Source: a virus
Virus record (IMG/VR): IMGVR_UViG_3300017786_000200
Span: 1-20,159 of that record
Length of the DNA stretch: 20,159 nucleotides
Reading direction: 5' to 3' (one strand)
Shown: positions 14,382-20,159 of the stretch, piece after piece
How the letters are laid out: each line of letters begins with the position of its first letter
Position numbering within the stretch: position 1 is the stretch's first letter
Notes under the pieces: model-generated
Told to the model about the DNA's origin: nothing
Database searches by the model: none
The model's input: the letters and a program-made list of their open reading frames with translations, nothing else
Translations under genes and position numbers: made by a program

Positions 14382-15839
14382 TTAGTTCCAGTCTGCTTTT
14401 TCTACCGTAAACGGGTAGTTTGCTTCTTTATAGAAGGCTTTACGTTTGGTGAGGTGTCTTTTAGCGTATTTTGCTGTACTGGTTATGTCCCAGATTTGTA
14501 CGAAGTCTTTGTCTTCCGCTTTACGAATACCACGCCCAATACTTTGAATAACGCGAACAAAACTTTTACCAGGCTCAACAAGCACAAGATTAAAGATTCG
14601 CGGAATATTAATGCCAACAGCTGCCACACCGTAAGTCGCGATAATGACCTTTCCTGTAGCAGTTGATACCTCGTCATATTCCGTTTTTCTGTCTGCACCT
14701 TTTGTACTTCCTGATACGAAAACACTGTCTGGTATACGACTTGCTAGTTCATTGCCTGCTGCAATTCTGTCAACTAGTATAAGTGTATTACCTGTGTCTT
14801 TGATACTATCGCATAGTCCTGCAATGTAATCAAGTCTACCTGCATCTTCTAGTAAGTATTTAAGTTCACTTTGATAGTTTGTATGCACAACTGTATCAAT
14901 CATTTGTACTACATTAACATGACACTGCGCAAGCACACCTTTGTCTTGTAGTTCTTTTGCACTGATTTGATTGATAACAGGACCAATACTACACACAATA
15001 CCCACGCTTTCAAACTTTTCTTTAGGCACTGTGCCTGTTAGTCCCCAACGTATGGGTATATGGCTCATTACGCCCGTTAGCAGGGCCGTTAGTGCGTCTG
15101 CTTTAGCCATATGCACTTCGTCCACCATAATACACACTACATCTTCTAAGAACTCACCAATGCTTATAGGTGCAACTGCATTCTTTGTGTTCTTTAGTAG
15201 TATGTTTAGACTTTGCCATGTGCAGATAGTATGTGTTCTGCCAAACTCTTTACGATCACCATAGTACACACCAACGTCCAATCCCATGTTAACATAGTCT
15301 TCTTCTGTTTGTGTTACTAGACTTTTGTTGGGAACAATAACTACACTGCGTCCATAGTTCTCTACACTCTTGCTCAATGCCGCTGTCATCAGTGTTTTGC
15401 CTGCACCTGTAGCAATCTCTTGCAGGCTTTGCGGATTAGTTAAGAATGCATTTATCGTTTCAACTTGATAGTCACGCAACTTGATAGGTGTACCGGCAAC
15501 AGGATGTCCTTCGGGCCAAAGTGTATCTGCAAAACTATCCTCATGCACTGGCTCTAGCACAAAATCTGTTTCATACTCTCGCATGTCATTTAGTGTTACG
15601 TCATAGCCACGCTCTACTAGCACAGGCAAGATGTCTGGTAGTAGGTTAATGTAAGTGCTACCACCTAGTTGAAAGAATGCTTTTTTGCCATCCCAACGTC
15701 CTAGTTTAACAGCAGGCAAGTAACGTGCATAAGGAATCTCATACTTGAACATGTTGGATAACTTCTTACGAGTATCCAAATCAAGTCCTTCTATCTTACA
15801 GTTTACTTCGTCTTTAACGTGCAATACCGCTGGTTTCAT
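14382..15839 (-). CDS. uvsW: UvsW-like superfamily 2 helicase
   Basis: The 485-aa protein has an N-terminal DNA-binding region (about 1-115). SF2 motifs follow in order: a Q-like LRDYQ (121-125), Walker A ATGAGKT (143-149), motif Ia VVIVP (166-170), DEVH (240-243), motif III LTGT (267-270) and motif VI QSIGRGIR (432-439). T4 UvsW (about 500 aa) unwinds R-loops and branched DNA, helping to switch from origin-dependent to recombination-dependent replication and to rescue stalled forks. AAGG lies 7 bases before the ATG. Its start overlaps the glycosyltransferase-like gene by 26 bases. Confidence 0.93.
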   Translation of the reverse strand: MKPAVLHVKDEVNCKIEGLDLDTRKKLSNMFKYEIPYARYLPAVKLGRWDGKKAFFQLGGSTYINLLPDILPVLVERGYDVTLNDMREYETDFVLEPVHEDSFADTLWPEGHPVAGTPIKLRDYQVETINAFLTNPQSLQEIATGAGKTLMTAALSKSVENYGRSVVIVPNKSLVTQTEEDYVNMGLDVGVYYGDRKEFGRTHTICTWQSLNILLKNTKNAVAPISIGEFLEDVVCIMVDEVHMAKADALTALLTGVMSHIPIRWGLTGTVPKEKFESVGIVCSIGPVINQISAKELQDKGVLAQCHVNVVQMIDTVVHTNYQSELKYLLEDAGRLDYIAGLCDSIKDTGNTLILVDRIAAGNELASRIPDSVFVSGSTKGADRKTEYDEVSTATGKVIIATYGVAAVGINIPRIFNLVLVEPGKSFVRVIQSIGRGIRKAEDKDFVQIWDITSTAKYAKRHLTKRKAFYKEANYPFTVEKADWN

Positions 15840-16767
15840 AAATCTGCCTTAAATTTTGTCTAAGTTCTTTATTATTAGTATTATACATTAGTTCTCTAAA
15901 AAATGCAATATCTTCTTCGCTGTTAAGTAAATGCAAATAACTGTTCAGTCTAACAAGCAGTCTATGATTTTCTGCTAATCTCTGCCTAACATCAACAGTG
16001 TAAACATCATATGCATTTTGCAATACTTGTTTGTTATCATCCATTAACTTTTGTGTTCTCGCATATGGATCAACAATATATTGACTACTATAATCTACTA
16101 TATCTTCAAACATATCAAAGCCAAGTTTTTTCATAGCCGCGCATGCACCATATCCATGCAGTATTGGAATACAATAATCTAAAATACAATGTTCTGTTTT
16201 CTCACTGTAATGATGACCTAGCTCAAAGAAGTTTGGTTCTGTAACAATGTCAAATACACTGCTGCTCCTTGGAGGACTGTCTTGCCAACGTTTAGGTAAC
16301 CCAGGATGCCAATCGTCTACGAAAAGTTCATGAGCTGACATACCATCTTCCTCTGCGTTGAACTGGCTTGTATACTCAAAGTCTTGTGTAAAGTTTTCGT
16401 TAATCCAACTGCTAACCAACACACGATGATGCCTAGGTTTATTTAACCATGCACTAAACTTATATTTTTTATCGCTAGGAGTGTTAGTGGGTATGTCTTT
16501 AATATGACTTATTGTTTCATTTACAAACAACACAGGACCAGGAACTTGTATATGTAAATAACTTTCAAATATCCAAGCAGTTTTGCCTTTGCTATTTTCT
16601 AACCAACAGTTTTGCCCATAGTGTTCTCGTTGTAGTTGTTGCCTACTAAAACTGTAATCTATTTCTTTTTCTGGCAAATGATCCATAACATAAACACAGT
16701 CTCTGTCGGTGTCGGTGTTTACAGGATCCCAGGGCCAGACTTTTCTAAATGTGTGATTGTATTGCAT
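15814..16767 (-). CDS. Glycosyltransferase-like protein (GT10-like C-terminal pattern)
   Basis: From the ATG at 16767 this is 317 aa. That start is chosen because AAAGGA lies 7 bases upstream, while the ATG at 16788 has no ribosome site. The middle has AWLNKPRHHR (about 106-115). The C-terminal half has HYSEKTEHCI (186-195), then a hydrophobic strand, then KLGFDMFED (214-222) and YARTQKL. This EKT, strand and GF-x-F layout is seen in fucosyltransferase-like phage and bacterial glycosyltransferases, where Glu-Lys contacts the sugar nucleotide. Donor and acceptor are unknown. The neighbouring SGNH-like gene upstream could trim or deacylate the same glycan. The extreme C terminus is helical and basic. 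Confidence 0.58.
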   Translation of the reverse strand: MQYNHTFRKVWPWDPVNTDTDRDCVYVMDHLPEKEIDYSFSRQQLQREHYGQNCWLENSKGKTAWIFESYLHIQVPGPVLFVNETISHIKDIPTNTPSDKKYKFSAWLNKPRHHRVLVSSWINENFTQDFEYTSQFNAEEDGMSAHELFVDDWHPGLPKRWQDSPPRSSSVFDIVTEPNFFELGHHYSEKTEHCILDYCIPILHGYGACAAMKKLGFDMFEDIVDYSSQYIVDPYARTQKLMDDNKQVLQNAYDVYTVDVRQRLAENHRLLVRLNSYLHLLNSEEDIAFFRELMYNTNNKELRQNLRQIYETSGIAR

Positions 16768-17347
16768 CTGCAATCCTTTGGTGACCATACTCTAGAGGAT
16801 GCCCGCCAGATCCATGTGGTGTACCATATGCCCACTCGACCATTCCATGGTATGGATATCCTATAAAACGTTCGGTGTTTAATCTGCTCAACAATGGATG
16901 TGTGCTATATTTAAGAAACATCTGCTGATTGCTAAATGCACTGCAATAACGCCAATCCACGTTATTGACGTCAAGATAGGATTGCAGTGCTATCATATAT
17001 GTTAGTGTGCGAGTAAACTGATGTTCTTCCTGTGTGTATTTTGCATACAGTTCTCTAAACCAAGGCAGTTCAGTCCATCTACTGTTTGTTTGTATTAGCC
17101 CTTGAAACTGTTTGTGTCTATGCACAGTAACGGGTTCGTGTGTGTATACTTCGTGCCTTGTACATTCGCTCCATGCTACTATAATGTGTGTACAAGTTGG
17201 TGCTAGCTCTATTGCAGTTCTAAAAATATACTCATTGCTAGCACCCGGTAAACCATGGTTTTCATAGCCTAACAATGTGGGCCATGCATTGCTACGGTCT
17301 TCTAGTTCTTCGCCGTAGGTAAAACTATCGCCTACTGCCGCTTTCAT
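16745..17347 (-). CDS. SGNH/GDSL-hydrolase-like protein (copy 2)
   Basis: The 200-aa protein has [11 protein letters not shown] (5-15), with Ser8 in a true GDS motif. GLPGASN (32-38) supplies the Gly and Asn blocks. VAWSECTR (57-64) is the middle motif, and [11 protein letters not shown] (179-189) supplies His183. As in the paralogue at 8525-9151, the DxxH Asp is replaced by Ser (Ser180). The family contains esterases acting on acylated sugars or lipids. AGGA lies 8 bases before the ATG, which overlaps the ferredoxin stop as ATGA. It overlaps the glycosyltransferase-like gene by 23 bases, suggesting joint action on a glycan (inference). Confidence 0.72.
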   Translation of the reverse strand: MKAAVGDSFTYGEELEDRSNAWPTLLGYENHGLPGASNEYIFRTAIELAPTCTHIIVAWSECTRHEVYTHEPVTVHRHKQFQGLIQTNSRWTELPWFRELYAKYTQEEHQFTRTLTYMIALQSYLDVNNVDWRYCSAFSNQQMFLKYSTHPLLSRLNTERFIGYPYHGMVEWAYGTPHGSGGHPLEYGHQRIADAIQSHI

Positions 17348-17697
17348 TCCTGCGGTCCTGATTCCTCACTGAACTGTGCAGTTTTATCTTCTGTATATCC
17401 CATGGCAGGATTGACTGCATCAGCATCAGGCAGTGCTTCTAACTTCTGTGTAATGTTGGGCCATATCAAACTATACTTGCGATTCTTTTCTAACCAGTAT
17501 TCCAAGTCAGTGTCCATGTAAGTGTCAGGCACAATCGCTTCTGCTGGACATTCAGGTTCGCATACTCCACAATCAATGCATTCGTCTGGATGAATAACGA
17601 TTGTGTTCTCACCAATATAAAAGCAATCAACCGGACACACTTCGACACAGTCTGTGTATCTACAGTTGACGCAGTTTTGATTTACAATGTATGTCAT
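17344..17697 (-). CDS. fdxA: Bacterial-type 7Fe ferredoxin (FdxA-like)
   Basis: The 117-aa protein begins [17 protein letters not shown] and continues with EVCPVDCFY and [15 protein letters not shown]. The Cys spacing is that of 7Fe ferredoxins carrying one 3Fe-4S and one 4Fe-4S cluster. The segment up to about residue 60 is nearly textbook alphaproteobacterial FdxA, followed by the usual helical tail (EYWLEKN...[14 protein letters not shown]). The start is the ATG at 17697, with AGGAG 5 bases upstream; a GTG at 17703 is in frame but would put the AGGAG against the start. The role is low-potential electron transfer; the phage radical SAM enzyme is one possible client. It opens the second leftward operon after the hairpin-rich spacer. 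It was probably acquired from a host. Confidence 0.95.
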   Translation of the reverse strand: MTYIVNQNCVNCRYTDCVEVCPVDCFYIGENTIVIHPDECIDCGVCEPECPAEAIVPDTYMDTDLEYWLEKNRKYSLIWPNITQKLEALPDADAVNPAMGYTEDKTAQFSEESGPQE

Positions 17698-17722
17698 ATA
17701 CACTCCTAGTGAAAAGGTCGAA

Positions 17723-17748
17723 GGGGCAGTCCTAGTTTGAACTGCCCC
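17723..17748 (-). other. Stem-loop in the ferredoxin leader
   Basis: GGGGCAGT (17723-17730) is complementary to ACTGCCCC (17741-17748), with a 10-base loop. It lies 25 bases upstream of the ferredoxin ATG. No T-run follows on either strand, so it looks more like a leader or RNA-processing hairpin than a terminator. Confidence 0.55.
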
Positions 17749-17754
17749 CTCTAT

Positions 17755-17797
17755 AGACCGCGATTGGAGGAGAGAGAGGAGAGAGGAGCCGCGGTCT
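17755..17797. repeat. Inverted repeat with GA-rich loop (hairpin 1)
   Basis: AGACCGCG (17755-17762) pairs with CGCGGTCT (17790-17797), extendable by one T-A pair to 9 perfect pairs. The 27-base loop is all GA-type on the plus strand and CT-type on the minus strand, where it contains CCTCC. A second hairpin of the same design lies at 17934-17970. Confidence 0.7.
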
Positions 17798-17806
17798 AAT
17801 CTGTCA

Positions 17807-17836
17807 AAAATCCAACATTTCGTTGTGCTGGATTTT
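17807..17836 (-). terminator. Stem-loop with T-run, weak intrinsic terminator
   Basis: AAAATCCA pairs with TGGATTTT over 8 bases around a 14-base loop. On the minus strand the stem ends in five T. It could end some leftward transcripts coming from the ATPase gene. The stem is AT-rich, so strength is doubtful, and it could work in both directions. Confidence 0.45.
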
Positions 17837-17871
17837 CCTATCCGTCAAAATCTTGTTTTTGTTAACCTACC

Positions 17872-17879
17872 AATAAATA
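17872..17879 (+). promoter_or_regulatory. Late-promoter-like box (AATAAATA), rightward
   Basis: AATAAATA differs from the T4 late consensus at one position and fits the NATAAATA form I recall from marine T4-like phages. No sense gene follows on this strand. A terminator-like hairpin follows about 15 bases further on, so a very short transcript or antisense RNA is the only evident product. Confidence 0.35.
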
Positions 17880-17892
17880 GTAGTATAAGGGT

Positions 17893-17926
17893 GAGTGAGG
17901 GACAAAAAGCCCCCCACTCGGTTTTT
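17893..17926 (+). terminator. Intrinsic terminator-like hairpin, rightward
   Basis: GAGTGAGGG (17893-17901) pairs with CCCCCACTC (17911-17919) with one mismatch, and a run of five T follows at 17922-17926 on the plus strand. The polarity is antisense to the flanking leftward genes. On the minus strand no T-run follows the stem. Confidence 0.5.
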
Positions 17927-17933
17927 GCAAATC

Positions 17934-17970
17934 TGACAACCTCGAGAAGAAGAGAGAGAGGGGGTTGTCA
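17934..17970. repeat. Inverted repeat with GA-rich loop (hairpin 2)
   Basis: TGACAACC (17934-17941) pairs perfectly with GGTTGTCA (17963-17970). The loop is GA-rich on the plus strand and includes AGAGAGAGAG at 17951-17960. It begins 12 bases downstream of the ATPase stop codon. It shares its design with hairpin 1 (17755-17797) but not its stem sequence. Confidence 0.7.
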
Positions 17971-17982
17971 TGCTTACAAAAC

Positions 17983-19038
17983 TCATTGTTCGCCAACTCT
18001 CTTCATACAAGTTGACTCAGCAAGTGATCTCCAGTTACTTGATATCTTTTTAAGGTCAGCAACCTTAAGCGCCATACGCAAACTTACTTCACGAAACCGA
18101 TCACAGTTATCGGCAATAAAGTCGATAATCTCTTGTTCGTTCTGTTTGTTAAAATCATAATCACGGAATAAGTCGCCTTTAGCGGCAATCTGTTTGATAC
18201 GCAATACCTTGTCACGCATAGTGTCCAACGTTAGGTCAAGATAGTGACAACGTGATTGAAGTGCTTCGAGGTGATCCTGCAGTTTCTTACTACGGATGTT
18301 TTCGAACTTGATGTTTGTAATAAAGCAGGCTGATCCCTTAAACTCAAACTTGTTAGGGATACCTTCGCTGCGCAGTTTTGCACTGTCTGCGTTCCAATAT
18401 ATCATACGTTTCTTCCCGCTGTCCAGTGCGGCTTTTAGGATGTTAAGTGCTAGATCATCCATTAGTACACTATCACAATCATCGAATACTACCACGTTGC
18501 CTTTATCTGCATACTCATATAGTTTTGCATAAAGACCTAGCGGCGTCATCGCACCTTTTACGACTTCGTATTTACGACGTTGAGCACCAATATCTCCAAA
18601 AAGTGAACTTTTATTCAGCTCTTCTTCAACGCCAAAGCTCTTACCAACACCCGGAGGTCCAGTAACAATCAGCGCACGAATGTCGCTTTTTACCAAGCTC
18701 TTAGTCATTGTATCGAGGATTTCAAAGCGTTCGCCAATCTCTGCCATACGTTTTGCATCATCTTCAACAGTGTATTTAGGTTCAACACTTTTTACAATCT
18801 CAGACTTTGCGCCTTCTTGTTTCTCAAAAGCATCACGCTCTACAATCTGTAGATATTTTTCAGCGCCAACACTAATCCGAACTTTTGTGGCATCAGGACC
18901 AAAGCGGCATGTACCATCAACAGTAACAAAACCACCTGGCTTGCCTTTGGCAGGCACAAAGTTTTTAATAAGGGGGAACACAGTATTTTCAACTGCTTGA
19001 TTGCGGTAACTACCGTCTTTCACAAGTACATAACCCAT
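17983..19038 (-). CDS. AAA+ ATPase of unknown role
   Basis: Of its 351 aa, the N-terminal 110 or so form a beta-rich domain followed by a helix. The ATPase core has Walker A GPPGVGKS (127-134), Walker B VVVFDDCD (182-189), a sensor-1-like ITNIKF (240-245, Asn242) and a possible arginine finger in QSRC (Arg263). It looks like the single-domain AAA+ ATPases common in marine phages. The partner is unknown. It is not obviously gp44, as the small C-terminal collar domain of clamp loaders is not recognised. The ATG is preceded by a GA-repeat ribosome site (AGAGAGAGAG) and a TTGACA promoter of its own. Confidence 0.85.
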   Translation of the reverse strand: MGYVLVKDGSYRNQAVENTVFPLIKNFVPAKGKPGGFVTVDGTCRFGPDATKVRISVGAEKYLQIVERDAFEKQEGAKSEIVKSVEPKYTVEDDAKRMAEIGERFEILDTMTKSLVKSDIRALIVTGPPGVGKSFGVEEELNKSSLFGDIGAQRRKYEVVKGAMTPLGLYAKLYEYADKGNVVVFDDCDSVLMDDLALNILKAALDSGKKRMIYWNADSAKLRSEGIPNKFEFKGSACFITNIKFENIRSKKLQDHLEALQSRCHYLDLTLDTMRDKVLRIKQIAAKGDLFRDYDFNKQNEQEIIDFIADNCDRFREVSLRMALKVADLKKISSNWRSLAESTCMKRVGEQ

Positions 19039-19075
19039 ATCTTACTCTCTCTCTGTTTTATTAACTTACTTAACT

Positions 19076-19103
19076 ATAGTAACATCTTTAAAGACAGTGT
19101 CAA
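19076..19103 (-). promoter_or_regulatory. Sigma70-like promoter of the ATPase gene
   Basis: On the minus strand this is TTGACA (19098-19103), a 16-base spacer, then TACTAT (19076-19081). The -35 box contains the TGA stop codon of the 99-aa gene. TATAGT at 19-base spacing is an alternative -10. The ATG of the ATPase is about 38 bases downstream of the -10 box. Confidence 0.65.
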
Positions 19104-19399
19104 CCATTTAAATAGTCTATTCTGCCTTTTCCCGACAACATCCAAGTTTCAACACGATCAACATCGCATGCAATCTTACAACGTGTCTTACCAACCCAAC
19201 CATAACGGTATCCGCTGTCAATGCCAGCGATTGGTGTAGTCACCCAAATCTTATGAGGAAATTCATGCTCAGGAAACTCTGGATTGCGGTCATTGTTCTT
19301 GCTGAACTCAAAGATGTTTTTGGTATCCTTCTCACGGAAACCACCTAGGATTGAACCATCGCCACAATCTTTATAAACGCTAGAGTCTGCAAATGCCAT
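19100..19399 (-). CDS. Unassigned 99-aa protein
   Basis: This short protein has no recognised domain. It is rich in Gly, Asp and aromatic residues, with an even pattern of beta-like stretches (KIWVTTPI, YRYGWVGKT). There is no signal peptide or membrane segment. A strong Shine-Dalgarno GAGGAGAG precedes the ATG, and a sigma70-like promoter lies just upstream, so it is probably expressed early. It stands between the DexA-like exonuclease and the ATPase. Confidence 0.7.
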   Translation of the reverse strand: MAFADSSVYKDCGDGSILGGFREKDTKNIFEFSKNNDRNPEFPEHEFPHKIWVTTPIAGIDSGYRYGWVGKTRCKIACDVDRVETWMLSGKGRIDYLNG

Positions 19400-19432
19400 T
19401 TCAATCTCTCCTCAAAAACAAACTATACATAT

Positions 19433-19460
19433 ATAATAGCACCTATATAGTGTTTGTCAA
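19433..19460 (-). promoter_or_regulatory. Sigma70-like promoter of the 99-aa gene
   Basis: On the minus strand this is TTGACA (19455-19460), a 16-base spacer, then TATTAT (19433-19438). The -35 box holds the TGA stop codon of the exonuclease gene, the same arrangement as at 19076-19103. The expected transcript start is near 19426, giving a leader of about 27 bases. Confidence 0.72.
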
Positions 19461-19996
19461 CCTTTTTCGATGCCTAATTCTCTAAAACAATACTGAACGC
19501 ACTGTGCTTGTGCTCTACAATCTTCTAGAGCATTGTGTGCGGCGAAGTTCATTGCTTTGCGAGGATCTTTTGGCATAAGTTGGAACAATGTTCTACTATC
19601 TCGGAGATTCCAAAAGTTCCATGGCTTGTTATGTCCTTTGCTTTTAAGCAATGTTTCAAGTATAGTAATGTCAAAGCCATAGCCTTGAGCCCAAATAACA
19701 TCTACACCGACTACCCAGCGTTGCAAGTCACGAATAAAGTCATCTATGCTAACACGGTCTTCATCGCCTAGTGCTTCTTGCCAAATAGCCTCATCTTGTG
19801 TACCCCACCAAGCAATAGTACCTTCGTCTACTGTACGCCCAAGTGCAGTTTGTTCATCTACATCAATACGATGATACATCTCTGCATATGGATCACTATC
19901 GCTAAGTGGATCAAACTTAATAGCACCACAGGTTAAGATTACACTGTCAACACCTGTATCCAGTGTTTCTAAATCAATCATTGCGTGTATAGCCAT
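19457..19996 (-). CDS. dexA: DexA-like 3'-5' exonuclease (DEDD family)
   Basis: In this 179-aa protein, MIDLETL gives Asp8 and Glu10 (Exo I), WAQGYGFDITILE gives Asp109 (Exo II), and FAAHNALEDC gives His154 and Asp159 (Exo III). TIAWWGTQ and FWNLRDSRT match the T4 DexA motifs TIEWWKNQ and FWNQRDIRT as I recall them. T4 DexA (227 aa) degrades single-stranded DNA and contributes to host DNA breakdown and modification fitness. GAGG lies 8 bases before the ATG. The ATG at residue 6 has no ribosome site. The start directly follows the stop of the gene to the right. Confidence 0.88.
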   Translation of the reverse strand: MAIHAMIDLETLDTGVDSVILTCGAIKFDPLSDSDPYAEMYHRIDVDEQTALGRTVDEGTIAWWGTQDEAIWQEALGDEDRVSIDDFIRDLQRWVVGVDVIWAQGYGFDITILETLLKSKGHNKPWNFWNLRDSRTLFQLMPKDPRKAMNFAAHNALEDCRAQAQCVQYCFRELGIEKG

Positions 19997-20159
19997 TTAA
20001 AATACCTCATATATTTGGCAGTTAGGATCTAAGTAATGCCGTCTGTTATCTAATAGTCTATCTTTAAGGTCACCATAGTTGGGTATTCCTTTTTCAAGTA
20101 CCGATCTGTTACTTTCGATCATATGTTCTATTCGTTTATCATCTTCTACTGTGTCATAA
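19997..20159 (-). CDS. C-terminal part of an unassigned gene cut by the right edge
   Basis: Reading leftward from the right edge, one frame is open for 53 codons and ends at TAA (19997-19999), which abuts the exonuclease ATG. The visible tail is hydrophilic with many charged residues (for example KRIEHMIESNRSVLEKG, then a C terminus CQIYEVF). No domain can be named from the fragment. The exact junction with the next ATG, in line with the operon packing, supports a real gene. Confidence 0.6.
   Translation of the reverse strand, partial: YDTVEDDKRIEHMIESNRSVLEKGIPNYGDLKDRLLDNRRHYLDPNCQIYEVF

Noticed and set aside
17755-17797. Hairpin 1 as a tRNA or intrinsic terminator
   Set aside because: There is no cloverleaf or CCA-type end, and no T-run follows the stem on either strand.
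17801-17806. TTGACA-like -35 box on the minus strand in the spacer
   Set aside because: The hexamer is present, but no -10-like sequence follows at 15-19 bases; that region is GC- and CT-rich hairpin.
17825-18160. 111-codon open frame on the plus strand across the spacer
   Set aside because: It runs through the hairpins and then antisense to the ATPase. There is no ribosome site and the translation is basic and unstructured.
17983-19038. ATPase as the gp44 clamp-loader subunit
   Set aside because: The AAA+ core is clear, but the N-terminal 110-residue beta-rich domain and the missing clamp-loader collar do not fit gp44.

Overview
The window looks like part of a T4-like marine myovirus genome. 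It is compact and AT-leaning, and almost every gene overlaps or abuts the next by a few bases. It carries T4-type replication and recombination genes: a gp41-like replicative helicase, a gp61/DnaG-like primase, a gp62-like clamp-loader subunit, a UvsW-like helicase and a DexA-like exonuclease. It also has exact T4-type late promoters (TATAAATA). Several unassigned proteins resemble ones I recall from marine T4-like phages. A bacterial, alphaproteobacterial-style 7Fe ferredoxin hints at an alphaproteobacterial host; that is inference. No tRNA, rRNA, CRISPR array or insertion sequence was seen.

Layout. Bases 1-1630 (+) hold a DnaE-type (C-family) DNA polymerase, cut by the left edge. It converges tail to tail on a leftward operon spanning 9903 to 1627. 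In transcription order that operon encodes a virion-type protein, an SGNH-like protein, primase, a P-loop/sulfotransferase-like protein, a radical SAM enzyme, replicative helicase, a beta-rich protein, a short PLP-aminotransferase-fold protein, an amidinotransferase and a 2OG-Fe(II) oxygenase. A two-gene rightward island follows (9926-10647: a small conserved protein and a DUF3307-like membrane protein). Two late promoters facing each other (9878-9915) serve the leftward operon and this island. A second leftward operon (17697 to 10634) encodes 7Fe ferredoxin, an SGNH-like protein, a glycosyltransferase-like protein, UvsW, two unassigned proteins, gp62-like clamp loader, a P-loop-like protein, a zinc-finger protein, a miniature DnaE-like protein and two more unassigned proteins. 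At the right are a partial gene, DexA-like exonuclease, a 99-aa protein and an AAA+ ATPase, all leftward. Two sigma70-like promoters here have -35 boxes that contain the stop codon of the preceding gene.

The only gene-free stretch of note is 17698-17982 (285 bases). It is packed with five inverted repeats, two of them with GA-rich loops, plus a late-promoter-like box and a T-run terminator on the + strand.

The most interesting points are: (1) a PLP-fold/amidinotransferase/2OG-oxygenase cassette placed with a radical SAM gene inside the helicase-primase operon, which looks like a small-molecule or modification pathway of unknown product; (2) two different DnaE-family proteins in one phage region, one a 187-aa miniature that keeps all three catalytic Asp; (3) the interlocked late promoters; (4) the hairpin array, whose loop is complementary to the Shine-Dalgarno tract of the adjacent ATPase gene. 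All family calls come from reading motifs by eye. No searches were run.
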